From Rosistilla oblonga (GTDB lineage: Bacteria > Planctomycetota > Planctomycetia > Pirellulales > Pirellulaceae): a stretch of 64,000 nucleotides of DNA. The position numbers were made by a program, and so were the translations under genes. Where the stretch lies: NCBI RefSeq assembly GCF_007751715.1, contig NZ_CP036292.1, positions 434,001 through 498,000 of the forward strand. The letters are read 5' to 3'. The notes beneath the pieces were generated by a model. That model had not been told where the DNA came from. It searched no databases and was given only the letters and a program-made list of their open reading frames with translations. The number at the start of each line of letters is the position of its first letter. Positions within the stretch are counted from its first letter, which is position 1. Positions 1-8,599 of this stretch are shown in pieces.

Positions 1-651
1 AGTCCTCGCAACAACGGCCGCGGCTCGTCGTACGCCTTGCAGGTCTTTGGCCGTTCGATTCGCGAATCGAATTGCGATTGCGACCGGTCCGAAGATCCGA
101 ACCTGCTGCAAACGGTTTATCTGCAAAACGATGAGGATGTCACCAATCGGCTGTACGACCGCAATGGTTGGCTGGCTGAGCAGATGAAGAGCTTGGGCCA
201 GCCGATGCTGGTTGGCGACGCGGCGATGGCGAAAGCGAAGCAACAAGGCAATGCGGCGCGGCAGCGTCAAATTACGATGCTGAAGAAGCGTCGGCAGGAA
301 CTGGTCCAGACGCTCGCCAAGGTGGAAAAGAATGCCTCCAGTTCGGAGGAGCAGCTGAAAAACAAGACCGCTCGATTGACCAAGCAGATCGCTCAAGTCA
401 ACCGGCGAATCAAAGCATTGCAAACGGGCGAAGTCCAGGACGTTGTCGCTGGCAAGGCGGCAAAGCTGGACAGCGAACAATTGACCAGCTTGGTCCAGCA
501 GGCCTATCTGCGAACCGTCGCACGTTATCCGGAGCCGGAGGAATTGAGTAGCTCGCTGGCTTATATCGAAGCGGGCGATTCCGTTGCCAGCGGTGTGGGC
601 GATCTTTTGTGGGCGTTGTTGAACACAAAAGAGTTTGTGTTGAATCACTGA
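1..651 (+). CDS. DUF1553 (PSD1-family) protein, C-terminal part, cut by window edge
   Basis: The reading frame is open from the first base, so this is the last 216 residues of a longer protein. The segment beginning FGRSIRESNCDCDRSEDPN followed by LLQTVYLQND is the usual signature of the Planctomycete DUF1553 domain, and the ending LLWALLNTKEFVLNH is its normal C terminus. A Lys/Glu/Gln-rich stretch at about residues 78-144 of the visible part is a predicted coiled coil inserted between the two. The protein is probably exported, but its N terminus lies outside the window. The gene is 74 bases upstream of a DUF1501 gene on the same strand, the standard pairing for these families. The biochemical function is not established. 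The TTG at 37 is an internal leucine, not a start. Confidence 0.85.
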   Translation, partial: SPRNNGRGSSYALQVFGRSIRESNCDCDRSEDPNLLQTVYLQNDEDVTNRLYDRNGWLAEQMKSLGQPMLVGDAAMAKAKQQGNAARQRQITMLKKRRQELVQTLAKVEKNASSSEEQLKNKTARLTKQIAQVNRRIKALQTGEVQDVVAGKAAKLDSEQLTSLVQQAYLRTVARYPEPEELSSSLAYIEAGDSVASGVGDLLWALLNTKEFVLNH

Positions 652-725
652 TGCCTTCGGGTGACGCAAGCAGAATGAAGACGCAAGTTTAGATCGGTGT
701 GATAAGAAATTTGGAGCGATAGTCG

Positions 726-2033
726 ATGGGTATCTCAAAAACGTGTGATGGTGTCAGCCGACGCGATGTGCTGCGAGTGGGAGCGTTGGCTGCAGGTGGG
801 TTCTCGCTGACGAACTATCTGAGTATCGCCGAGGCGGGCGAGGTTCAAGCGGGTGCCAAGGCGACATCGGCGATTTTCATCAACCTGCCCGGCGGTCCGT
901 CGCACATGGACACCTTCGATCTGAAGCCCGCAGCCGATGACAAGGTTCGCGGTCCATTCCAACCGATCAAGACGAACGTGCCGGGGATCGAATTTTCCGA
1001 GCACCTGCCCAAGCTGGCCGGCTGTGCCGACAAGTTTGCGATTCTGCGTGGTGTCAATCACACGCTGGCCGCTCACGCGTTGGGGCAAGAATATGTGAAC
1101 ACCGGTTCGCGTCCGCTGCCTTCGTTGGAGTATCCCGGTTTCGGATCGGTCGTCTCGATGGAACGCCCCGGCGATCGCGAGATCCCTGGATTTGTGGCGG
1201 TCCCCAATATCAATCAACGTCCCGGTTTCTTGGGAGTTCAGTACGCGCCGCTGAATACCAACGCAACGCCTCGAGCCGGGCAGCCGTTTGCTGTCCGTGG
1301 CATCAAGCTGGCCAACGGGATGACGGTCGATCAGATGCGTCGTCGCCAAGATCTGTTGAGCAGCTTGGATCGGCGTATGGCGTCGATCGAAAAATCGAGC
1401 TCCTTGCTGCAGGGACTCGATCGCTTCAGCGAGCAAGCCTATTCGATGATCACGTCGACACGCACGCGGCAGGCTTTTGACATCAGCAAGGAATCGGAAA
1501 ACATCACCAAGATGTTCGACGATCAAACCTTCAGCCAAAGCTGTCTATTGGCGACGCGGTTGGTGGAGTCGGGAGTGCGGTTTGTGGGGCTAACGCTCGG
1601 CGGCTGGGATACGCATGTCGACAACTGGACCAAGTTGAAGACGGGGCTGTTGCCGCAATTTGATGCCGGGCTCAGCGGACTTCTGAATTCGTTGGCAGCC
1701 AAGGGGCTGTTGGAATCGACAGCGGTCTTTGTGACCGGCGAGTTCGGGCGGACTCCGAAGATCAACACCCGTTCGGCCGAAGGTGGCCGCGATCACTACC
1801 CACGCTGCATGTTCATGCTGATGGCGGGTGGCGGCGTCCGCGGCGGCCAGGTGATCGGCGAGAGCGACGACACCGCATCAGCTCCGCGACATGAAGCGAT
1901 CACCCCTGACGACGTCGCGGCCAGCTTCTATCACAATCTGGGGATCGATCCGACGAAGGAATATCACACCGAAACGGGCCGCCCGATCACGCTGGTCCGC
2001 GATGGCAACGTGATCCCGCAGCTGTTTTCATAG
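726..2033 (+). CDS. DUF1501 protein with Tat-type signal
   Basis: A 435-residue protein starting with ATG. Residues 12-13 are a twin arginine (SRRDVLRVGALAAGG) followed by a hydrophobic stretch, as in Tat-exported proteins. The body carries DUF1501 hallmarks: NLPGGPSHMDTFDLKP near residue 55, GGWDTHVDNW near 293, FGRTPKIN near 340 and GRDHYP near 352. The fold is related to sulfatase/alkaline phosphatase-like enzymes, but no substrate is proven. It follows the DUF1553 gene by 74 bases and is probably co-transcribed with it. These pairs are abundant in Planctomycetes and are usually thought to act in the periplasm or at the cell surface on complex organic matter; that role is inference. Confidence 0.9.
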   Translation: MGISKTCDGVSRRDVLRVGALAAGGFSLTNYLSIAEAGEVQAGAKATSAIFINLPGGPSHMDTFDLKPAADDKVRGPFQPIKTNVPGIEFSEHLPKLAGCADKFAILRGVNHTLAAHALGQEYVNTGSRPLPSLEYPGFGSVVSMERPGDREIPGFVAVPNINQRPGFLGVQYAPLNTNATPRAGQPFAVRGIKLANGMTVDQMRRRQDLLSSLDRRMASIEKSSSLLQGLDRFSEQAYSMITSTRTRQAFDISKESENITKMFDDQTFSQSCLLATRLVESGVRFVGLTLGGWDTHVDNWTKLKTGLLPQFDAGLSGLLNSLAAKGLLESTAVFVTGEFGRTPKINTRSAEGGRDHYPRCMFMLMAGGGVRGGQVIGESDDTASAPRHEAITPDDVAASFYHNLGIDPTKEYHTETGRPITLVRDGNVIPQLFS

Positions 2034-2112
2034 CGGGTTGTGAGCTGAATTTGTCGAGCAATCTAATTAAATGAGCGAGTCGGGAGTTTGAGATCCCGAT
2101 GACCGCGCTGCG

Positions 2113-2205
2113 TCATTTCTTGTTTCCGCCGTAAACCATCAGCACAGCGGCTGCGATGATAACGAAAGTAACCAGTCCGATGGCGAGAAGACCAAGCATT
2201 GTCAT
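2113..2205 (-). CDS. 30-residue single-span membrane peptide
   Basis: This short reading frame encodes 30 residues: MTMLGLLAIG, then a hydrophobic run with VTFVIIAAAVLMVY, ending in GGNKK. The shape is a small single-span membrane protein with a positive C-terminal tail. An AGGA motif lies six bases before the ATG on the minus strand, a good ribosome binding site for this genome. The start is 23 bases beyond the priA stop on the same strand, so it would be translated from the priA transcript. No family is recognised. The support is the RBS, the clean transmembrane pattern and the operon position; conservation has not been tested. Confidence 0.5.
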   Translation of the reverse strand: MTMLGLLAIGLVTFVIIAAAVLMVYGGNKK

Positions 2206-2228
2206 GTCATTCCTGTGAGTGGGGTTTT

Positions 2229-4565
2229 CTAAAGCATATCCAGCGGATCGATGTCGACAACGTATTGGATGTCTTCGCCCGATCGATGTTCGCTAGTTGC
2301 GGCGCGGATCACATTTCCCAGAGATCCCGCATCGGGACACTGCAGTAGGATATGGAATCGGTATTTGCCACGCAGTTTGGCGATCGGCGGCGGTGCGGGG
2401 CCGAGGATTCTAATTTCGGCTTGTTGTGCATCGCGAGCCCGTTCCAGGCTGCTGACCAAGTTGTCGGCGAAAGCTTCGGTTAAGGTCTCCTCGCTGCCGC
2501 GGATGATGATCCGGGCGATACGGCCAAATGGCGGATAGGCGAACTTCTGGCGTTGCTGCAGTTCCTCTTCGGCGAACTGGAAATAATCGTGTTGCGAGGC
2601 GGCTTGGATCGCCGGATGCTCGGGCGTATAGGTTTGCACGACGACTTCGCCCCCAGCATCTCCACGGCCCGCGCGGCCAGCAACCTGAGTGACTAATTGG
2701 AACGTCCGCTCGGCGGCGCGGAAGTCGGGGAAGTGCAACGCCGAATCGGCATTGATCACGCCGACGAGGGTGACGTTGGGAAAGTCGAGCCCTTTGGCGA
2801 TCATCTGCGTTCCCAGCAGGATGTCGATCTCGCCGCTGCGGAATGCCGACAGCACGCGTTCGTGGCTCCCCGGGCGTCGCATCGTGTCGCTGTCCATCCG
2901 AGCGATGACCGCTTCGGGGAACTTTGCCTTGACTTCCATCTCCAGCTTCTGCGTTCCCAGCCCCGAATAACGGATGCCATCGAATCGGCATTCGGGACAC
3001 CAGGGAGGCGTTCCGATCTGGTAATCGCAATAGTGGCAGACGGCTTTGCTGCCATCGCGGTGATGCGTCAGCGGCATTTCGCAATCGGGACAGGCGACGA
3101 CGTGACCACACGAAGGGCACTGGATCGTCGTGGCAAAACCGCGGCGGTTCAGCAGCAAGATCGCCTGTTCTCCTTTAGCCAACGCCGCGCGAGTCGCTTG
3201 CATCAGCGGGCGGCTGATCGATCCGCCGGTGCGATCTTCCTTCAGTCGCAGGTCGACAAGTTGCACGTGAGGCATCGGGCGATCGCCGACGCGTCGATGC
3301 AGCGGGATCCGTTTGTAAATTCCCTTCTTCGCGGCGTTCCACGATTCGAGCGCCGGAGTGGCCGATCCGAGAATCAGCGGAATCCCCTCCAGATGCGCTC
3401 GGTAGCGGGCGACATCGCGAGCATGATACCGCGGGATCGTGTCCTGTTTAAACGACGCGTCGTGCTCTTCGTCGATCACGATCAGTCCCAGGTGAGGCGT
3501 CGGAGCGAAGATCGCACTGCGGGCACCAACGATCACTTGAACCTGTCCTTCGGCGATCCGTTGCCAATGATGGTTCCGTTCGACGGGGCTCATATGGCTG
3601 TGCAGCACGGCGACGCTTTCGAAGCGATCCTGGAACCGTTGGCGAGTCTGCGGCGTCAGGCTGATCTCTGGGACCAGCACGATCGCTTGGCGGCCGAAGC
3701 GTTGCAGGTGTTCGATCGCTTGGATGTAGACCTCCGTTTTGCCGCTCCCCGTGACGCCGTGCAGCAACAGCGTCGAATGTTTTCCCGAGTCGAGTGCGCT
3801 GCAGATTTCGGCAAGTGCCGCGGCTTGTTCTTTGGTCAAACTGTGGGCGTCGGTCAGCACGTTGTTCCGCGACGGCAGGATGCCTGGCGTCATCACGCGG
3901 CGGACCTCGCCCACGATCAATTTTTTTTGCAACAGCTGGCGGATCGGTCCCTCGGTGCAGCCGGCTTGGTCGGCCAGATCGCGGAGCGTCATCGGTTCGG
4001 CGGCGGCGATCAGATACTGCAACGCATACTGCTGTTTGGCTGGCAGTTTCGCCACGACCTCGTCGTCCAGCGCTTGTTGCGTCGGAGTGAAGAAGGTGGT
4101 CGCACGCGTGCCGGCTCCCATCCGCACTCCCGCCGGAATCAAGGCGTCGAAAACCTGGCCGGGTTGCGCCTGGTAGTAGTGCGCCATCCAGAGCACCAAC
4201 TGGATCAGGTTGGCGTTGCAAAGCGGTTTTTCGTCGAAGCAGGAATCGATCGGTTTCAGTGCCATCCCGCCGGTCGTCGTCGCGGTGACTTTCGTGCACC
4301 AGCCCGTGATCGGTTTGCGTCGCTTGCCCAGCGGAACTTGCAATCGCATTCCGGGGCGAACGCTGTCGACAAGTTCGCTGGGAACGCTGTAATCGAACGG
4401 GCCAAAAGGCATTTCCGAAAAGACGACCGTTGCAACGGTGATCTGTTCATGGACATCGGTTTCCCACGCGGGCCCATCGAGGCTGAACAGCGAGCCTTGA
4501 GGGTCGTTGGCGGCGGGATCGGAATCGGATGACATGAATTCGTTCGGCAAGGAGAGTTCGGTCAT
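2229..4565 (-). CDS. priA: Primosomal replication helicase PriA (replication restart)
   Basis: A 778-residue superfamily 2 DNA helicase that rebuilds replication forks away from the origin. The N-terminal third is the 3'-end DNA binding domain (FGPFDYSVP, PGMRLQVPLGKR). The helicase core has Walker A GVTGSGKTEVY, the DEEH box in LIVIDEEHDASFKQD, GSATPALES, and the late motifs LGTQMIAKGLDFPNVTLVG and QVAGRAGRG. A zinc region with paired cysteines (CPSCGHVVACPDCEMPL, then CHYC and CPEC) sits between the helicase lobes. The length is close to the family norm. ATG starts are present at residues 1 and 11; the first is used here. A tiny membrane peptide gene follows 23 bases downstream. Confidence 0.97.
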   Translation of the reverse strand: MTELSLPNEFMSSDSDPAANDPQGSLFSLDGPAWETDVHEQITVATVVFSEMPFGPFDYSVPSELVDSVRPGMRLQVPLGKRRKPITGWCTKVTATTTGGMALKPIDSCFDEKPLCNANLIQLVLWMAHYYQAQPGQVFDALIPAGVRMGAGTRATTFFTPTQQALDDEVVAKLPAKQQYALQYLIAAAEPMTLRDLADQAGCTEGPIRQLLQKKLIVGEVRRVMTPGILPSRNNVLTDAHSLTKEQAAALAEICSALDSGKHSTLLLHGVTGSGKTEVYIQAIEHLQRFGRQAIVLVPEISLTPQTRQRFQDRFESVAVLHSHMSPVERNHHWQRIAEGQVQVIVGARSAIFAPTPHLGLIVIDEEHDASFKQDTIPRYHARDVARYRAHLEGIPLILGSATPALESWNAAKKGIYKRIPLHRRVGDRPMPHVQLVDLRLKEDRTGGSISRPLMQATRAALAKGEQAILLLNRRGFATTIQCPSCGHVVACPDCEMPLTHHRDGSKAVCHYCDYQIGTPPWCPECRFDGIRYSGLGTQKLEMEVKAKFPEAVIARMDSDTMRRPGSHERVLSAFRSGEIDILLGTQMIAKGLDFPNVTLVGVINADSALHFPDFRAAERTFQLVTQVAGRAGRGDAGGEVVVQTYTPEHPAIQAASQHDYFQFAEEELQQRQKFAYPPFGRIARIIIRGSEETLTEAFADNLVSSLERARDAQQAEIRILGPAPPPIAKLRGKYRFHILLQCPDAGSLGNVIRAATSEHRSGEDIQYVVDIDPLDML

Positions 4566-4708
4566 TTCAGGATAATCTGCCGGAGACGATTTGAAGAGAT
4601 GGTGTAGCCACGCCCACCGCCACTACCATCGGTGCAACGCTCGACAACAACGGTCAATCTTGTCTAACCGCAATGCCGTCAACGAAGCGTAGTGGACGAG
4701 GTTACGAG

Positions 4709-6251
4709 CTGTTGATTACCCACAAGTCGTCGCAAAAACAGCTCGTTTTGGCACGGTATTTGCGCCTGTAGTATTTCATTTTGCACAATGAAATCTCAAG
4801 GTGAAAGCATGCAACCGACCAGTATCGCATACGAATTTCAAGATATTCAACTTGGAGACAAACGTCTCAACGATCGAGCCGAAGCGTTGCTCGCCTCGCT
4901 GGCGGCCAACCCTTCGGCCAGTATCAACGAAGCTTGCAATGGCTGGGACGAAACCAAAGCCGCCTACCGTCTATTCGATAACCCCAACGTCGATCCCGAA
5001 GCCATTCTCGGGGCTCACGCTGAAAAGACACTCCAACGAATCAAAGCCCAAGACACCGTTTGCATCGCACAAGATACCACCGAACTGGACTACACCGCGC
5101 ATCCGCCCGAAGGCGTCCGCAATCTCGATCGCTTAGGCCGCCGTGGACTTTACGATCATTCCCACATCGCCTTCACGCCGGAGAAACTTTGTCTCGGGGT
5201 GGTCGGTGTTAAGTTCTACGATCGCGACAAAGAATCGCTCGGCACCAGCAAGAAGCGAGAAGGCCAACCACTACACACCGGCGAAGGGCAACGATGGCTC
5301 GATGGTTATCGCAAGGCCTGCGAGATCGCCGGAAAATGTCCTGAAACTCAGATCGTTTCGCTGGCCGATCGCGAAGGAGACATCTACGACATTTTCGTCG
5401 AAGCCGATCAGCATGAAACACCGGCTCAGTTCGTCATTCGCTCGCAGCGAAAACGCTCGTTGCCGGAGAAAGACCCCGATGGCGGGCCTGCGGCTTATAG
5501 GAAAATGCGTGCCGAAATCGCATCCGCCCAGCCGGTCGCTTACCGCGAAGTCCAGCTTCCCCAAACGCCCAAGCGAACCAAAGGATCAGGAAACAAACAA
5601 CACCCCGGCCGTGAAGCACGCACTGCGAAGTTAGAAATTCGAGCGAAACGGATGACTCTTCGTGCGCCACACAACAAGCAGTCTTCGATGCCGCCGGTCG
5701 AGATCAGTGTCGTTTGGGTGAGCGAGATCGATGGCCCAGGCGACGGAACCGAAGTCGACTGGCTGTTACTGAGTTCTCTGCCGGTCGACACGATTGCCCA
5801 GACGCTGCGGATTGTGGATTTGTATGTGGCTCGTTGGCCAATCGAAGTATTCTTTCGAGTCTTCAAAACTGGCTGCCGGGTCGAAGAGATTCAACTCGAA
5901 GCGAGAGACCGACTGATCCGCGCGTTGATGTTTTACAAAGTGATCGCATGGCGGATCATGTTTGTGACCTTCTTAGGCCGCGAGTGTCCAGAGCTTCCCT
6001 GTGATGTCGTCTTCAGCGAAGCGGAATGGAAGTCGGTCTGGAAAGTGGTGGAAAAGACGGCTCCCCCAAAGCAAGCTCCTGAGCTGTCACAATTCATCCC
6101 GGTCCTTGCGACCCTTGGCGGCTACAATCACCGCGAAGGCGACGGTCCGCCGGGAGCCGAAGTGATCTGGCGAGGCACGCGGCGAATGCTCGACTTCGCC
6201 CTCTGCTGGCAAGCCTTCGGACCAGACCAATGACTTGTGGGTAATCGACAG
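4709..6251 (+). mobile_element. IS4-family (IS50/Tn5-like) insertion sequence, copy 1, 1543 bp
   Basis: The terminal inverted repeats are CTGTTGATTACCCACAAGTC at 4709-4728 and its near complement at 6232-6251, differing at one base. They resemble the IS50 ends (CTGACTCTTATACACAAGT, 13 of 19 matching). The direct repeat GAGGTTACGAG (4698-4708 and 6252-6262) is an 11-bp target duplication. One transposase gene fills the element. An 8-bp stem hairpin (ATTTCATT/AATGAAAT, about 4772-4793) lies just before the transposase start. The copy is intact and nearly identical to those at 39239 and 52911, so it is recently mobile. Confidence 0.95.
4809..6233 (+). CDS. IS4-family transposase, Tn5-like, copy 1
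   Basis: A 474-residue DDE transposase. The N terminus (FQDIQLGDKRLNDRAEALL) matches the Tn5-type DNA-binding domain. The catalytic aspartates lie in IAQDTTELDY and SLADREGDIYDIF, and the Y-R-E-K signature is in YVARWPIEVFFRVFKTGCR; a Tn5-like dimerisation tail follows. The ATG at 4809 was chosen because an AAGGTGA ribosome site stands six bases before it. An upstream in-frame ATG at 4788 is open only in this copy, where a TAA present in the other two copies has become CAA. Confidence 0.95.
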   Translation: MQPTSIAYEFQDIQLGDKRLNDRAEALLASLAANPSASINEACNGWDETKAAYRLFDNPNVDPEAILGAHAEKTLQRIKAQDTVCIAQDTTELDYTAHPPEGVRNLDRLGRRGLYDHSHIAFTPEKLCLGVVGVKFYDRDKESLGTSKKREGQPLHTGEGQRWLDGYRKACEIAGKCPETQIVSLADREGDIYDIFVEADQHETPAQFVIRSQRKRSLPEKDPDGGPAAYRKMRAEIASAQPVAYREVQLPQTPKRTKGSGNKQHPGREARTAKLEIRAKRMTLRAPHNKQSSMPPVEISVVWVSEIDGPGDGTEVDWLLLSSLPVDTIAQTLRIVDLYVARWPIEVFFRVFKTGCRVEEIQLEARDRLIRALMFYKVIAWRIMFVTFLGRECPELPCDVVFSEAEWKSVWKVVEKTAPPKQAPELSQFIPVLATLGGYNHREGDGPPGAEVIWRGTRRMLDFALCWQAFGPDQ

Positions 6252-6394
6252 GAGGTTACGAGTCCTTTTGCATCAGACTAAACCGCTGGGACTCGTAACC
6301 TCGTCCACTACATCCCGCCGCGAATTCTTTCGACGGTCCGAGGCTCCTTCATTGAACCGTAATGCGGTTAAACAACTGAAGCCCCTCCGATTCG

Positions 6395-8599
6395 CTAGCC
6401 GAGCGTTTTGCGGAATCGGGCTAGGCTGAGCCCCAGTACGATCACGTTGCAGAGAAACAGCCCGGCGACGGGGGCTAGCAAATCCAGCAGGTCAGCCCCT
6501 CGCAAGACGACGCCACGCAGGATCTCGATGTAATAGGTTACCGGGATCCCGAACGAGGCGAGGTAGATCGGCCAAGGCATCTCGCTGCGAGGAAACATGA
6601 ATCCCGATAGCAGCACCGAGGGCAACATGATCATGAAGGCAAACTGCAGCGCTTCGAGCTGCGTTTTGGAGATCGTCGAGACCAGCAGGCCAAGGCCCAA
6701 CGAGCAGGTCATGAACAGCAGCGTGAGGCAGAGCAGCAAGGTGAGGCTGCCGTGGATCGGGACGCCAAAAACGAAGACCATCGCCGACAGCACGATCAGC
6801 GTGGCGATGAAGCCAAGGACGGCGTAGGGGACCAGTTTTCCGAGCAGCAGCCCACTGCGGCTGACCGGTGTAACAAACAGTTGTTCCAGCGTCCCCAGTT
6901 CGCGTTCGCGGACGATGGCGAATGAGGTCAGGAAAACCGTCACCAGTTGCAGGATGATGCCGACCAATCCTGGCACGAAGAAATGGGAACTGTCGAGGTC
7001 GGGGTTGTACAGCAATCGCGGCCGGATCTCGATCGGAACCGCACCGCGTCCCAGTTCGTCTCGGGCGGGAGCCACGTGAAGGTTTTCGCTCATGTTCTGA
7101 GCGATCGCGATCGACAGATTTAGGCCCAGCAATTGAGCGGTGTTCAGGGCGGTCGTGGCGACTTGGGAATCGCTGCCATCGATCAGCAGTTGCACCGAAA
7201 CCTGCTCCCCGCGGACGATCCGGTCGCTGTAGTTGGGCGGTATCCGCAAACCGACGCTGGCACGCCCCGAGGTCATCGCGCGGCGGAACGATTCGTCGTC
7301 CAACACTCGCTCGACCGTCGTGAATCGCCGCGTGTTGTGAAACGCGTCGACAAGCTCGCGCCCCTGACGTCGGCCGTCCTGATCGTAGACGACCATCGCG
7401 ATGTTTTCGATCTGCGTATCGAGAGCGAATCCGAAAATGATCGTCTGCATTAACGGAACGAGCAGCAGGAAGACGAGCGTCGATGGCTGGCGGCGGACGT
7501 GAGCGAACTCCTTGGTCAGGACCGCGACAAGGCCGCTGGACCTTCGCCGCGGCGGAGATCCGCTGGGCGTCGCTGGACCTGGTTTCTGCAGCGGCTCCGA
7601 ATCGCCAACCGCTTCGTTGGCGGCAGCTTCCGTTGGCGAGGGAGCTTGAAAACTGTCGGGATCGCGTTCGGCAGCTTGCGTCAACGTGACAAAGACATCT
7701 TCCAGGGAAGGTTCGACCGGCCGCAGTTGGACTAGGTTGGGTTCGATCTCCATTCGGGAAAGGAGTTCGCGATTGGACAGTTCCTCCGCCAGCAGCAGAT
7801 GGATGGTGTCGCCGAACAGCGTCGCATCGAGGACGCCGTCGATCTCTCGCAATTCGGACAGCCTTGCCGTTGGCGAATCGATTCGCATTTCGCAGCGCCG
7901 CGTCCCGGTGGGCGTCACGTCGGGCAAGCGTTTCAAATCCGATGGTTTGCCTCGCACCAGCAGCCGCGATAGATAGATGTATCCCACATCGGTGCAGCGT
8001 TCGGCTTCGTCCATGTAGTGCGTCGTCACAAACAGCGTCACGCCGCGCCCCGAAAGTTCGAACAGCAGATCCCACAGATGCCTTCGCGCGACGGGATCGA
8101 TCCCGGCGGTTGGTTCATCCAGGAACAGTAGGTCGGGTTCGTGGATCAGGGCACAGGCCAGAGCCAGCCGTTGTTTCCAGCCGCCCGAGAGCGTGCTGGC
8201 GAACTGGCTGACACGGTCGCCCAGTCCGGTGAGCTCGATCACTTCGTCGGCTCGCCGCTCTAATTGGCTCGGCGAGAGCCCGTAGATTCGTCCGTAGAAA
8301 TCGATGTTCTCTCGAGCGGTCAGGTCGCCGTACAGACTGAAGCTCTGCGACATATAACCGACGCGATGCTTGATCTGTTCCGATTCGGTGCGGACGTCGT
8401 GCCCTAGGACCGTCGCGTCGCCGCCGCTGGGCGGGAGGATGCCCAACAGCATCCGAATGATCGTCGACTTGCCGCTGCCGTTGGGGCCCAGCAGTCCAAA
8501 GATCTCTCCTTTGCGGACGTCGAAGCTGACGTCTTGCACCGCGACCAGATCGCCAAAGCTGCGCGAGAGATTTCGCACCGAAAGAACGTTCTCATTCAT
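6395..8599 (-). CDS. ABC exporter with ATPase and ABC-2 permease fused in one chain
   Basis: A 734-residue protein. Residues 1 to about 235 are an ABC ATPase with Walker A GPNGSGKST, signature LSGGWKQR, Walker B LLFLDEPTAG and switch TTHYMDEAE. After a Pro/Ser-rich linker, the second half (from about residue 355) is an ABC-2 permease: one membrane span, a large extracytoplasmic loop, then about five spans. The arrangement resembles YbhF joined to YbhS/YbhR. Its start overlaps the stop of the membrane fusion protein gene by eight bases, so translation is probably coupled. It likely exports drugs or lipophilic compounds; the substrate is unknown. The gene ends just right of the first IS and its target repeat. 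Confidence 0.92.
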   Translation of the reverse strand: MNENVLSVRNLSRSFGDLVAVQDVSFDVRKGEIFGLLGPNGSGKSTIIRMLLGILPPSGGDATVLGHDVRTESEQIKHRVGYMSQSFSLYGDLTARENIDFYGRIYGLSPSQLERRADEVIELTGLGDRVSQFASTLSGGWKQRLALACALIHEPDLLFLDEPTAGIDPVARRHLWDLLFELSGRGVTLFVTTHYMDEAERCTDVGYIYLSRLLVRGKPSDLKRLPDVTPTGTRRCEMRIDSPTARLSELREIDGVLDATLFGDTIHLLLAEELSNRELLSRMEIEPNLVQLRPVEPSLEDVFVTLTQAAERDPDSFQAPSPTEAAANEAVGDSEPLQKPGPATPSGSPPRRRSSGLVAVLTKEFAHVRRQPSTLVFLLLVPLMQTIIFGFALDTQIENIAMVVYDQDGRRQGRELVDAFHNTRRFTTVERVLDDESFRRAMTSGRASVGLRIPPNYSDRIVRGEQVSVQLLIDGSDSQVATTALNTAQLLGLNLSIAIAQNMSENLHVAPARDELGRGAVPIEIRPRLLYNPDLDSSHFFVPGLVGIILQLVTVFLTSFAIVRERELGTLEQLFVTPVSRSGLLLGKLVPYAVLGFIATLIVLSAMVFVFGVPIHGSLTLLLCLTLLFMTCSLGLGLLVSTISKTQLEALQFAFMIMLPSVLLSGFMFPRSEMPWPIYLASFGIPVTYYIEILRGVVLRGADLLDLLAPVAGLFLCNVIVLGLSLARFRKTLG

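Larger units (their letters stand above)
4663..6373. repeat. Palindromic (MITE/REP-like) element, copy 1, split by an IS
   Basis: With the IS and one 11-bp target copy removed, this locus is a 69-bp hairpin. Its left arm is 4689-4708 plus 6263-6265, its loop is 6266-6288 and its right arm is 6289-6311; the 23-bp arms are perfectly complementary and end in GTAGTGGA / TCCACTAC. Flanking sequence continues the symmetry: TAACCGCAATGCCGTCAACG on the left and an imperfect inverted match ending CGGTTAAAC near 6373. The whole unit would be about 160 bp. It carries no reading frame. Confidence 0.8.

Noticed and set aside
2697-4532. A 611-residue open frame antisense to priA
   Set aside because: It is the mirror of the priA codon pattern; its translation is rich in Arg, Asp and Phe and has no domain, whereas priA has every expected motif.
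4698-6262. A 9-bp target duplication as in IS50
   Set aside because: With 9 bp the reconstructed hairpin arm would contain two extra bases; with 11 bp the arm pairs perfectly with the right arm at all three loci.
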